A DNA stretch of 64,000 nt, taken from assembly GCA_013332095.1 (NCBI GenBank), contig JABENI010000004.1:92200-156199 (forward strand), written 5' to 3'. The position numbers were made by a program, and so were the translations under genes. The notes beneath the pieces were generated by a model. The model had not been told where the DNA came from, did not search any database, and saw only the letters and a program-made list of their open reading frames with translations. This DNA comes from Candidatus Bathyoplasma sp. NZ (lineage in GTDB: Bacteria; Bacillota_I; Bacilli_A; MAG-NZ). Shown here in pieces: positions 55,723 to 64,000 of the stretch; within the stretch, counting starts at the first letter, position 1; every line of letters begins with the position of its first letter.

Positions 55723-56721
55723 ATGATTATTTTAGCAATAGAGACTAGTTGTGATGAAACTAGTGCCAGTGTAGTAAAAAATGGAAAAGTAGTTCTCAGC
55801 AATATCATCGTTTCCCAAATTGATATCCATGCAGAATTTGGTGGAGTAGTACCGGAAATAGCAAGTAGACATCATGTAGTCTCAGTTACCAAAGTTATTG
55901 AAAAAGCGATTGAAGAAGCAAAAATTACTATCGATCAAATTGATTTAGTAGCTGTTACCAAAGAGCCAGGATTAATTGGAGCCTTGCTGGTAGGAATTAA
56001 TGCAGCCAAAGCATTTGCTTTTATAAACAGTATTCCGATAATTGGTGTCAATCATATTAAAGGCCATATTTACGCTAATTTAATTGAAGGAGAGATGAAA
56101 TTTCCTTTAGTAACTTTAGTTGTTTCAGGTGGTCATACAGAGTTGATTTTAATGGAAAAGCACAACGATTTTAAACTTATTGGTTTCACTTTAGATGATG
56201 CCGTTGGAGAGGCTTATGATAAAATAGCAAGAGTTTTAGGATTGTCTTATCCAGGTGGACCAGTAGTTGATAAATTAGCAGCGATTGGTAACGATAGTTA
56301 TGATTTACCGAGAGCCTATTTAAAAGATAGCTACAATTTTAGTTTTTCGGGATTAAAATCAGCAGTAATCAATCTGATTCACAACTGTAAACAACGAGGT
56401 GAAGAAATAAGAATAAATGATCTTTGTACTAGTTTTCAAAATAGCGTTACTGATGTTTTAGTAAAAAAAACTTTAAATTTAGCTGAAGAATATCAAGTAA
56501 AACAAATTTTAGTAGCAGGTGGAGTAGCAGCAAATAGAGGGTTAAAAGAAAAGTTATTGAAGAATATCAAAAATAGGGAATTGTTAATACCGGCTATTGA
56601 ATACTGTACAGATAATGCAGCGATGATTGGAATTGCTGCATATTATCAATATCAAGATAATAAAAAACTTAGCGATATGAGTTTAAACGGAAGCCCAAGA
56701 AATAGTTTAGGTAGAGATTAA
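55723..56721 (+). CDS. tsaD: tRNA threonylcarbamoyltransferase TsaD
   Basis: Catalytic subunit that transfers threonylcarbamoyl to A37 of ANN-decoding tRNAs. The fold signatures are [18 protein letters not shown], the metal-binding histidines in [46 protein letters not shown], and the C-terminal [14 protein letters not shown]. It is 332 residues, typical. ATG follows AGGTGATATA. It completes the t6A set in this window apart from TsaC/Sua5. Confidence 0.97.
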   Translation: MIILAIETSCDETSASVVKNGKVVLSNIIVSQIDIHAEFGGVVPEIASRHHVVSVTKVIEKAIEEAKITIDQIDLVAVTKEPGLIGALLVGINAAKAFAFINSIPIIGVNHIKGHIYANLIEGEMKFPLVTLVVSGGHTELILMEKHNDFKLIGFTLDDAVGEAYDKIARVLGLSYPGGPVVDKLAAIGNDSYDLPRAYLKDSYNFSFSGLKSAVINLIHNCKQRGEEIRINDLCTSFQNSVTDVLVKKTLNLAEEYQVKQILVAGGVAANRGLKEKLLKNIKNRELLIPAIEYCTDNAAMIGIAAYYQYQDNKKLSDMSLNGSPRNSLGRD

Positions 56722-56821
56722 TTTAAAAAATTGGGAGACTGTCTAAGGAATATCAGTTATCAATAGTAAAGTGTATACTTTTTACTTATGTTTTGTTAAA
56801 ATATAGTAATGGGGTGATTTT

Positions 56822-58468
56822 GTGGAAAGATCAAATTTTATTAAATCAATTATTAAAAAAGATATAGAATCAGGAAAACACGATGTTATAATTACTCGCT
56901 ATCCTCCTGAGCCGAATGGCTATATACATATTGGACATGCAGTTGGATTTATTAACCAATACTATTTTGCAAAAGATTTTGGCGGATACACAAATTTGAG
57001 ATTTGATGATACTAATCCAGTAAAAGAAGAGCGAGAATTTGTAGAGAGTATAAAAAAAGATATTCAGTGGTTAGGACTAAGTTGGAAAAACTTGTTTTTT
57101 GCTAGTGACTATTTTGAAGAGATGTACAAAAGAGCAATTTTATTGATAAAAAAAGAACTAGCTTATGTCGATGATTCATCAATTGATGAAATTAGAAATA
57201 GTAGAGGAAGTTTCGATAAGTCGGGGGAAAATTCAAAATACCGCAATCGGACTGTTGAAGAAAATTTAGATTTATTCAAAAGAATGAGGGCAGGAGAATT
57301 TTCCAACGGAGAAAAAGTACTAAGAGCTAAAATTGATATGTCTAGCTCAAATATGAATTTAAGAGATCCGTTGTTATATCGGATTATTCATGCAAATCAT
57401 CACCGTACAGGTAATCAGTGGTGTATTTATCCGATGTATGATTTTGCTCACTCCATTGAAGATGCTATTGAAGGGATAACCCATTCAATTTGTTCTTTAG
57501 AGTTTGAAAATCACCGTCAATTGTACGATTGGGTAGTAAAAGAATGTGAAATGGAACATCCTCCAAGACAAATTGAATACGGAAGATTTAATTTAACTAA
57601 CACTGTGCTGAGTAAACGTTTTTTACGGCAATTAGTCGAGAGCAACTTAGTTAATGGTTGGGATGATCCAAGAATGCCAACAGTAAGTGGACTTAAAAGA
57701 AGAGGATTTTCTAAAGAAGCAATTACAGAATTTGTTTTAGATTTAGGACTGTCTAAAAAAGGTGGAGTAACCGAGTACTCAATGTTTGAACAGTATTTAA
57801 GACAGGATTTAAAATTGAAAGCAAAAAGACCGATGGCGGTAATCAAGCCGTTAAAAGTTATTATAACTAATTATCCGGATAATCAAACAGAATATGTAAC
57901 TGGTCAATGGAATCAAGAAAATGAAGAATTAGGGAGTAGAGAAGTTCCGTTTTCCAAAGAGATATACATTGAGCAAGATGATTTTTTAGAAACCAAGCCT
58001 AATAAAAAATGGAAGCGATTATCTTTAGGGGTAGAAGTTAGATTAAGATATGCCTATTTCATAAAATGTAATGAAGTAGTAAAAGATAATCAAGGAAATA
58101 TTATTGAACTTCATTGTACGTACGATCAAGAAACTAAATCAGGTTCTGGATTTGCTGCACGAAAACCCAATGGAACTATCCATTGGGTCAATAAAGATGC
58201 CTTAAAAGCCGAGTTTAGACTTTATGATGTTTTGTTACTAGAGGGTGAAGGAAAAGAATTTAGGGAAAGAGTTAATCCCAATTCGTTAGTTATTAATAAC
58301 GGATATATAGAAAATACCTTAAAAGAGATCAAACATTTAGAACAATTTCAGTTCATTAGAAACGGTTTTTTTAATGTTGATTATGACACCGATATTACTG
58401 GAAAAGAATATATTTTTAATCGCATTGTACCGTTAAAAAGTAGAGTAAATGAAATAATAAAGGAGTAA
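56822..58468 (+). CDS. glnS: Glutaminyl-tRNA synthetase
   Basis: Class I synthetase that charges tRNA-Gln directly. The HIGH-type motif is in RYPPEPNGYIHIGHAVG, the KMSKS-type loop is VLSKRFL, and LRFDDTNPVKEEREFVESI is typical of GlnRS rather than GluRS. C-terminal anticodon-binding beta-barrels follow. It is 548 residues, normal. It starts with GTG after GGGGTGATTTT. Most Gram-positives make Gln-tRNA through GatCAB; GlnRS is found in a minority, so this gene may have been acquired. Confidence 0.96.
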   Translation: MERSNFIKSIIKKDIESGKHDVIITRYPPEPNGYIHIGHAVGFINQYYFAKDFGGYTNLRFDDTNPVKEEREFVESIKKDIQWLGLSWKNLFFASDYFEEMYKRAILLIKKELAYVDDSSIDEIRNSRGSFDKSGENSKYRNRTVEENLDLFKRMRAGEFSNGEKVLRAKIDMSSSNMNLRDPLLYRIIHANHHRTGNQWCIYPMYDFAHSIEDAIEGITHSICSLEFENHRQLYDWVVKECEMEHPPRQIEYGRFNLTNTVLSKRFLRQLVESNLVNGWDDPRMPTVSGLKRRGFSKEAITEFVLDLGLSKKGGVTEYSMFEQYLRQDLKLKAKRPMAVIKPLKVIITNYPDNQTEYVTGQWNQENEELGSREVPFSKEIYIEQDDFLETKPNKKWKRLSLGVEVRLRYAYFIKCNEVVKDNQGNIIELHCTYDQETKSGSGFAARKPNGTIHWVNKDALKAEFRLYDVLLLEGEGKEFRERVNPNSLVINNGYIENTLKEIKHLEQFQFIRNGFFNVDYDTDITGKEYIFNRIVPLKSRVNEIIKE

Positions 58469-58470
58469 AG

Positions 58471-58608
58471 ATGAAAAAATTAACTTTGATATTAATGATA
58501 TTTATCATTTTAGCATTAGGTGGCTGTGAAGAGGTTCCACCTTGTGATGATGAGCCAGATGTAACAACCGGAGAAACTCCAGACACAGATGGTAATGGGG
58601 GAACCTGA
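58471..58608 (+). CDS. Tiny lipoprotein
   Basis: A 45-residue ORF with a good AAGGAG site six bases before its ATG, two bases after the glnS stop. It has a full lipoprotein signal: two lysines, a hydrophobic stretch and the lipobox LALGGC, so the mature protein starts at Cys19. The remaining 26 residues are acidic and Pro/Thr/Gly-rich (EEVPPCDDEPDVTTGETP). It ends at TGA before a hairpin and a terminator. It may be a complete small surface lipoprotein or the truncated start of a longer one; no function can be given. Confidence 0.68.
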   Translation: MKKLTLILMIFIILALGGCEEVPPCDDEPDVTTGETPDTDGNGGT

Positions 58609-58641
58609 GGCGAATAAAAAGGTTCAGGTTGAATCAATCAA

Positions 58642-58676
58642 AAAGTATTAATTTAAAAATTAATGCTTTTTTTTAA
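58642..58676 (+). terminator. Terminator after the glnS/lipoprotein unit
   Basis: A stem AGTATTAATTT/AAATTAATGCT (one G-U pair) followed by eight T residues. A second inverted repeat AACCTGA/TCAGGTT lies just upstream, at the end of the lipoprotein ORF. Confidence 0.75.
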
Positions 58677-58835
58677 TGATTTTAAAGAGAACTATCCAAA
58701 TTATAAAATTAATCAAGCGATACTGGATAAAAGAGGAATTTGAAATTTGTAAAAAAAACAATTATTTAGTAGAAAAAAAGATAAAAAAATATGTTATCAT
58801 TATAAGTAGAATATTTTTTAAAAGAGGTGGTAAAT

Positions 58836-60935
58836 TTGAAAATTTTGGAAGGTTTAAATAAAGAACAATTAGAAGCGGTTATAACTATTGATGGACAGAT
58901 AATTGTTATAGCCGGTGCAGGTAGTGGGAAAACTAGAGTATTGACCAGAAGAATAAGTTATCTCGTAGAAAATGGAATAGTACCGGACAATATTTTAGCT
59001 CTTACTTTTACCAATAAAGCAGCTAAAGAAATGAAAGAGCGAGTAGCAAAATTAGTCAATAGTGGAGACTTGTGGATTTCTACATTTCATTCGATGTGTG
59101 TACGTATTTTAAGAAGATTTATCAATCTTGTTGGTTATCAAAATAATTTTAATATTATAGATTCAGAAGATCAAAACGTAATAGTAAAAAAAATAATTAA
59201 AGAAAAAGCGTTAAACTTAAAATTTAAACCGAGAGAAATTATAAATTATTTTGGTAAATTGCGAGTTGGTGGAGTAAATAATTTATTTTCCCAAGACAAA
59301 GAAGATTTAGAATATGTATATCAATTATATAAAGAATATTTATTTAAAAATAATTTGCTAGATTTTGATGATTTGATTTACAAAACAGTCCAGTTGTTTG
59401 AAGAAAATAAAGATGTTTTAGAATATTATCAAGAAAAATTTCATTATATTTTAGTAGATGAATACCAAGATACTAATGACATTCAAAATAAATTAATTAG
59501 TTTAATTAGCCAAAAGCATCAAAACATTTTTTTAGTTGGAGATATCGATCAAAGCATTTATAAATTTAGAGGGGCAAATTACAAAAATTTATTAGAGGTG
59601 GAAAAAAAATATCCGAACTCTAAAGTTATTAAACTAGAACAAAATTATCGCTCTACAGCAAATATTTTAAATGCCGCAAATATGCTGATTAAAAACAATA
59701 AAAGCCAATATGAAAAAAAACTTTGGACTAGCCGTGGTGATGGTGATAAAATTGTTTATTTTAGAGCAATCACTGATAGTGATGAGAGTGAATTCATCGC
59801 AGAGGAAATAACCGATTTAATAGACAGTGGTGTTGCTAGTAAAGAAATATGTATTTTATATCGAAGTAATTATTTAACTAGAAATATTGAAAGTGCTTTG
59901 AATCGATATCAGATTCAATATATAGTTTACGGTGGGGTTGGGTATTATAAACGTAAAGAAGTAAAAGATATTATTTCTTATTTAAAAGTAATTGTCGATG
60001 AAGATAACTATTCTTTGCAAAGAGTAATTAATGAACCAAAAAGAGGGATAGGACCATCAACACTTGAAAAAATTAATAATCACGCAATAGAAGATAACTT
60101 GATGTTAATCGACGTGTGTTCAAATGCTAAAGATTATTTTTCTAAAAATTTAGCTGAAAAATTATCTAATTTTGCTTTAATGATAAAACAGTTAAAAGAA
60201 GCTATCAATGAATTAGAATTGGATCAGTTTTTAGATTTAGTTTTTGAGAAAACAGATTATTTAGAGCATCTAAAATTACTGGAAAATGGAGATATTAAAA
60301 TTGAAAATATAAAGGAGTTAAAAACTTTATTAAAAAATCACTATATTAACAAAAGAGATGATTTAGAAAATTTAGATAAATTAAAATTTATTTTAAGTGA
60401 AATTAGTTTAGAAACGGATAAAGAAGTTGATGTTCGTAATTCCATTAGATTGATGACAATCCATAATTCAAAAGGATTAGAATTTGAAAATGTCTTTATT
60501 TATGGACTAGAAGAAGGTATTTTTCCGACATCTAGAGTCGAGACAGAGGAAGATGTTGAAGAAGAGCGTAGACTTGCGTACGTAGCGATAACACGAGCAA
60601 AGAAAAAGTTATATTTAACTAATTGTTGCATCAGATCAATGTATGGAAGTTCTACTTCCAATGAAATTTCAAGATTTTTAGAAGAAATAGAAGATGAATT
60701 ATTAATTTTTAAAGGAAATAGGAAAAATCGGAAAGAACCTATTTTTGAATTAAAAAATAAAAGGAAAAAAGTATCCAACAATATTTATAGTGTAGGCGAT
60801 AAAGTCAGACATACTATTTTTGGTGACGGGATAGTTATTAATACTAGTGCTGAAATAGTAAGCATTGCCTTTAAAGTTCCACATGGAATAAAAAAATTAT
60901 TAAGCAATCACCAGACATTATCCAAAATAAATTAA
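58836..60935 (+). CDS. pcrA: ATP-dependent DNA helicase PcrA/UvrD
   Basis: Superfamily 1A 3'-5' helicase for repair and rolling-circle processes. Motif I is IAGAGSGKTRVLTRR, Ia LTFTNKAAKEM, II ILVDEYQDTN, III VGDIDQSIYKFRGA, IV LEQNYRS, V MTIHNSKGLEFENVFIYGL and VI AYVAITRAKKKLYL. The C-terminal PcrA-type Tudor-like segment VGDKVRHTIFGDGIV is present. It is 699 residues from the TTG after AGAGGTGGTAAAT; an overlapping GTG upstream is less likely. Confidence 0.96.
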   Translation: MKILEGLNKEQLEAVITIDGQIIVIAGAGSGKTRVLTRRISYLVENGIVPDNILALTFTNKAAKEMKERVAKLVNSGDLWISTFHSMCVRILRRFINLVGYQNNFNIIDSEDQNVIVKKIIKEKALNLKFKPREIINYFGKLRVGGVNNLFSQDKEDLEYVYQLYKEYLFKNNLLDFDDLIYKTVQLFEENKDVLEYYQEKFHYILVDEYQDTNDIQNKLISLISQKHQNIFLVGDIDQSIYKFRGANYKNLLEVEKKYPNSKVIKLEQNYRSTANILNAANMLIKNNKSQYEKKLWTSRGDGDKIVYFRAITDSDESEFIAEEITDLIDSGVASKEICILYRSNYLTRNIESALNRYQIQYIVYGGVGYYKRKEVKDIISYLKVIVDEDNYSLQRVINEPKRGIGPSTLEKINNHAIEDNLMLIDVCSNAKDYFSKNLAEKLSNFALMIKQLKEAINELELDQFLDLVFEKTDYLEHLKLLENGDIKIENIKELKTLLKNHYINKRDDLENLDKLKFILSEISLETDKEVDVRNSIRLMTIHNSKGLEFENVFIYGLEEGIFPTSRVETEEDVEEERRLAYVAITRAKKKLYLTNCCIRSMYGSSTSNEISRFLEEIEDELLIFKGNRKNRKEPIFELKNKRKKVSNNIYSVGDKVRHTIFGDGIVINTSAEIVSIAFKVPHGIKKLLSNHQTLSKIN

Positions 60936-60997
60936 TTAAAAATAATGATTAATTTAGGATAGAGGTTGCTGTAATAAATATATTTAAGGAGGATAAT

Positions 60998-62743
60998 ATG
61001 TACAAATGTAATCATTGTGAAACTAAAGTTAAAAAGGAAGATGTTTTTTGTAAGAAGTGTGGAAAAAATATAGAAAACTCTAAAATAGAAGAGAGCAGTA
61101 AAAAAATAGATTTTAGTTTTTTAAAAAAAATAAATTTTGATTTTTTAAAGAAAGTAAATTTTGATTTTTTAAAGAAAATAAATTTTGATTTTTTGAAGAA
61201 AATAAATTTTGATTTTTTGAAGAAAATAAATTTTGATTTTTTGAAGAAAATAAATTTTGATTTTTTGAAGAAAATAAATTTTGATTTTTTAAAGAAAATA
61301 AATTTTAAAAACTTAAAAGAACTTAGTAAAAAGCAACTTATCATTATCGCTAGTTCAGTAATTGCCGTACTTTTAATGATAGTACTTCTTATTGTGCTGT
61401 TTTCAAAAAATACTACTGTATCCGCTAAACCGGATTACACTATAGAAGCAGTGAAAACTCCAAAAGGTGATTATTTATCTATTGGAAATGAAGCAACATT
61501 AGTTGAAGGTGGAATCACAAGTATTTCTCATAGTTCTAATTTAGAAAAAGCAGCTGTTTTAACTAAAGAGGGAAAATTATTTTATTACGATAAGAATGGG
61601 ATAAAATTGGTAGCTATCAATGTAGATGCGCTAGTAATTTCAGCAGATGGAAGTAATATCGCGTATATACCAAATTGTTTTGATTCAAGCGGTACAATTT
61701 ATCTTTACGATAGTGAAAAACAAGGAACGGCAACTAAAATAAGTGAAGGTGCAACTTGTAGAAGTGATAAAATTCTACTATCACCAAATGGAGAACAGTT
61801 ATCATATTATTTGAAAAGTGAAGAAAAATTTGTTTATTTCGATAAAGATGATTTTACAAGTTTTAAATTAGAAAAAAAATTCAAACCGTTAGCGTTGGCA
61901 AATAATTTAGAGTATGTGTATGCAGTAGTTAAGACAGCGAATGAAAGGTCCATCTGCGTAGTGAAAGATGGAACTTTAAATATAATTGCAACGTTTGACA
62001 TAAATTTAAATAAAGTATATTTTAATGAAGACCATTCAGAAATTGTCTTTAGGACAGATCGAGGATTATTTAGAAGTATAGATGGTGGAGCCGCTGAGCC
62101 ATTAAAATTATCGCCAAATGATATAGAGGCTGTTGGATTAACAGAAATTAAAGAAATAAGAAACGCATTGCATGGGGTATATGACACAGTAAGGTATAAT
62201 TATGCAAGTGTTGAACAGTCAATGTTAAATGATTATTTCAAAACTATCATCTATTTTTTTAACGAGAATGGCTCAGGTTTAAATGAGATTGACTACGATA
62301 GACAAGCAAAAATAACAGAAGATGGAAACACTGTTTATTACATTAAAAATAATAATTTAATGAAAGCTACTAATTTAAGAAGCAATGATATTTCAAAAAT
62401 ATTATTGACTAACGATGTAACTGAATTTACAATTGCAGATGAAGGGGCTATTTATTTTATAAATGGAAAAGGTGATTTGTATTTTAACAATGGTGAAAAT
62501 AATCTTTTGATTGGGAACTCAATAGAACAATATATAATCGGACTACAAAATCAGGAAGCTTATTATTTGAAAGATGGAACTCTTTATTATTCGAAAGCAG
62601 GGAATATCGGTTCTGTTGTTTCCGATAAATCGATTAAAACAATTAGTAATCAATATAATTCAATTAATTTTGTAGAAGAAGGAACAAATGATGTTTATAG
62701 CGGAAGTGAAAAAACTTTTACCCTTTTGATTGATGCAGAGTAA
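60998..62743 (+). CDS. Zinc-ribbon membrane protein with tandem octapeptide repeat and large exported domain
   Basis: A 581-residue protein. Residues 4-23 form a zinc ribbon (CNHC...CKKC). Residues 37-108 are nine copies of an eight-residue unit, consensus INFDFLKK. A membrane segment lies at about 114-137, and the last 430 residues lie outside the cell. That domain has repeated strand patterns such as AAVLTKEGKLFYYDKNG, GNTVYYIKNNNLMKA and GAIYFINGKGDLYFNNGE, suggesting a beta-propeller. Zinc-ribbon plus single-span proteins are common in Bacillota, but I do not recognise this one. ATG follows AAGGAGGATAAT. Confidence 0.8.
   Translation: MYKCNHCETKVKKEDVFCKKCGKNIENSKIEESSKKIDFSFLKKINFDFLKKVNFDFLKKINFDFLKKINFDFLKKINFDFLKKINFDFLKKINFDFLKKINFKNLKELSKKQLIIIASSVIAVLLMIVLLIVLFSKNTTVSAKPDYTIEAVKTPKGDYLSIGNEATLVEGGITSISHSSNLEKAAVLTKEGKLFYYDKNGIKLVAINVDALVISADGSNIAYIPNCFDSSGTIYLYDSEKQGTATKISEGATCRSDKILLSPNGEQLSYYLKSEEKFVYFDKDDFTSFKLEKKFKPLALANNLEYVYAVVKTANERSICVVKDGTLNIIATFDINLNKVYFNEDHSEIVFRTDRGLFRSIDGGAAEPLKLSPNDIEAVGLTEIKEIRNALHGVYDTVRYNYASVEQSMLNDYFKTIIYFFNENGSGLNEIDYDRQAKITEDGNTVYYIKNNNLMKATNLRSNDISKILLTNDVTEFTIADEGAIYFINGKGDLYFNNGENNLLIGNSIEQYIIGLQNQEAYYLKDGTLYYSKAGNIGSVVSDKSIKTISNQYNSINFVEEGTNDVYSGSEKTFTLLIDAE
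61106..61321 (+). repeat. Nine 24-bp tandem repeats encoding INFDFLKK units
   Basis: Consensus unit ATAAATTTTGATTTTTTGAA plus four bases, nine consecutive in-frame copies. The inner copies are almost identical at DNA level, differing mainly in TTG or TTA for Leu and one GTA for ATA. The first and last units are divergent (IDFSFLKK and INFKNLKE). Confidence 0.93.
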
Positions 62744-62771
62744 CAATTAACAATATTTGAATATAAAAAGT

Positions 62772-62819
62772 GGCTGCAAATAAATAGAATAAAATTCTAT
62801 TTATTTACAGCCCTTTTTT
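62772..62819 (+). terminator. Strong hairpin terminator after the zinc-ribbon gene
   Basis: A long stem with GGCTG (62772-62776) pairing to CAGCC (62808-62812) and an AT-rich inner stem built on AAATAAATAGAAT/ATTCTATTTATTT, then a run of six T residues. Confidence 0.85.
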
Positions 62820-62856
62820 GTTATTTAGAGACTTTTTTACAGCCCCCTTTTATAAA
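62772..62856 (+). mobile_element. Possible solo insertion-sequence end
   Basis: The hairpin ending in ACAGCCC is followed by TTATTTAGAGACTTTTTTAC and then AGCCCCC. A hairpin of this type followed by a second ACAGCCC copy after GAGACTTTTTT is reminiscent of the right ends of IS1182-like elements. No transposase remnant or opposite end was found, so this may be only a terminator with a chance repeat. Confidence 0.25.
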
Positions 62857-63774
62857 TTGCACTGAAATAAGACTAAACACAAGTTCATTTTAGAAATGTT
62901 TCTATTTATATATATATCATGAATTGAAAAACATCTGTTTTTGTTATTCATTTAAGCATGTCTTTGCCTTATAGAGCAGAAAATTATAAATGCTCAGTTA
63001 TAATTTCATTTTTTTATACAATATTTAAAATAACATAAAAAAATAATTATCTAGTCAAGATAAGCATTATTGAATAATCTCATTCATTAATTTTGTGTTG
63101 TTTATATTTTTTTGTTTTTTAAAAGAATTAATAAATATTGCTCAAAAATTCTTATTAACTATAGAATATTTTTTAAAAAAAGCAAAAATTTTAGGTAACA
63201 ATTTAGGAATATGTATATTAGTAATTAATGAAAGTAAAATTATTGAAAAATAAGAATTAGAATGAAGAAAGGAAAATGAAAAAAATTAAAAAAGATTTGC
63301 TTTAGTTAATTGAGTTTAATAATAATTTTTAATTTAAAAATAGGTAAAATAAATATCTAGATAAATGAATATACAATTCTATAATTTTTATTAAGTTTTG
63401 GCAACGAGTAGAAAATAGTAAGATGTGTTTGTAAAAAAATTTACAGAGGAATAAATTAACAATAATGATTTTTAGAGAATTTTATTTAATTAGAAATATA
63501 TATTTTTAAAAAATGTTTTTTAATATGAAAATATTTTTTTGGAATTGATAAAATAGTGTGGTTTTAGAATTAAATTTTAGTTAAGACTTTCGTTTACAGG
63601 AGAATTTATTCTATTATTTTAATGTTGAATGATAAAATATTATTAAAGCCATTTTAATTCAAAAAAATTTGTTATTTGTTGTTATTTTAAAATTAAAATG
63701 GTAAAATTAGGTAATATAGATATGCAAATTATATATTTATAATATTATAAAATTTGTTAATGAAAGGTGAAATT

Positions 63775-64000
63775 ATGAAAAAGAAAAGGTTGAATTATGT
63801 TGTGGGGAATATTGTGAGTAAAATATTTATTGTATTGTTTTTAATAATAGGAATTTTTTTGCTTATTACACAGCTTTCCGTGCCGAAAGCAGCAGGAACA
63901 GAACCTATAATAACGAGAGGAAATTGGACGTTAGCAGAGGAGTATGTCTTTACAACAAATGAGTCAATAGTAGAATATTCACTAGATGGAGGTGCTTTCA
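63775..64000 (+). CDS. Exported protein, N-terminal part
   Basis: The first 75 residues of a gene cut by the window end. A basic start (MKKKRLNYVV) and a hydrophobic stretch (about 17-36) form a signal peptide ending near VPKAAGTEP. The following residues, TRGNWTLAEEYVFTTNESIV then EYSLDGGAF, look like the start of a beta-rich surface domain. ATG follows AAAGGTGAAATT. It is probably a cell-surface protein; nothing more can be said from the visible part. Confidence 0.75.
   Translation, partial: MKKKRLNYVVGNIVSKIFIVLFLIIGIFLLITQLSVPKAAGTEPIITRGNWTLAEEYVFTTNESIVEYSLDGGAF

Larger units (their letters stand above)
62744..63774. other. Long AT-rich non-coding region
   Basis: About 1 kb with no ORF of note in any frame and extreme AT content. 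It begins with a strong hairpin terminator and a second ACAGCCC copy, described separately. The remainder shows scattered TATAAT-like strings but nothing I can assign. No tRNA, CRISPR repeat or known RNA was recognised. It precedes a surface protein gene, which may have a long leader or lie at the edge of a variable locus. Confidence 0.6.

Noticed and set aside
56734..56760. GAGACTGTCTAAGG upstream of glnS as an insertion-sequence end
   Set aside because: It is short, has no partner end or transposase remnant nearby, and could be chance in spacer DNA.
61012..61344. An antisense ORF of KSKFIFFK repeats
   Set aside because: It is the reverse complement of the INFDFLKK tandem repeat and has no independent support.

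Overview
The window is strongly AT-rich, densely packed bacterial DNA with the standard genetic code (TGA is a stop, Trp is TGG). Shine-Dalgarno sites are GGAGG or GGTGAT types and TTG or GTG starts are common. RNA polymerase delta (rpoE), a T-box on asnS, the yunB-yunC-yutD-yutI-yutG block, and the sporulation-linked genes bofA, yunB and cwlD point to a low-GC Gram-positive bacterium. My best guess is Bacillota near Erysipelotrichia or the Mollicutes-related orders, but no rRNA is present to confirm this. I recognised no tRNA, rRNA, CRISPR array or intact insertion sequence.

Layout. 1-3960: end of yidC, jag, rmuC and a T-box-controlled asnS. 3971-13259: one-carbon and lipoate block, with gcvT-gcvH-gcvPA-gcvPB on the minus strand, divergent lplA-lipA, then hsp20, a Y-family polymerase and glyA. 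13485-19512: a GNAT gene and a complete pst-phoU operon behind a Pho-box-like repeat, ending in an orphan PhoB/PhoP-type regulator; its PstS is apparently circularly permuted. 19559-27329: a hypothetical gene, fbaA, pyrG (with a leader attenuator), rpoE, a DUF1934 gene and bofA on the minus strand, a Na/Pi symporter on the plus strand, and B12-dependent nrdJ on the minus strand. 27409-37674: a divergent type IV pilus locus with three unusual minor pilins on the minus strand. On the plus strand are a VanW-like gene, pilB, pilC, the major pilin, the prepilin peptidase and pilM/N/O-like genes.

37696-44164 is the strangest stretch: a broken Ada-like metal-binding ORF, a ClpC-like ATPase whose second ATPase module has decayed, a 1282-residue degenerate DUF4011-type helicase/nuclease-like protein that appears to start at AUU, and an ankyrin-repeat protein. 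44187-50577 carries cdaA, mgsA, a PAS/degenerate-GGDEF protein, 5-formyl-THF cyclo-ligase, ispD-ispF, birA-bioY and a CBS protein. 50656-56721 holds the yun/yut block, an S1-domain protein, cwlD and tsaE-tsaB-rimI-tsaD. 56822-62743 holds glnS, a tiny lipoprotein, pcrA and a zinc-ribbon membrane protein with nine tandem octapeptides. About 1 kb of non-coding AT-rich DNA follows, then the start of an exported protein cut by the window end.

How the genes work together. Lipoate ligase and lipoyl synthase supply the cofactor of GcvH; GcvT makes methylene-THF, GlyA interconverts it with serine, and the cyclo-ligase recycles folate. Pst, PhoU, the regulator and the Na/Pi symporter form a phosphate-uptake set. 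The pilus block encodes a monoderm type IV pilus with no retraction ATPase in view. All functional calls rest on reading motifs by eye; no database search was run.
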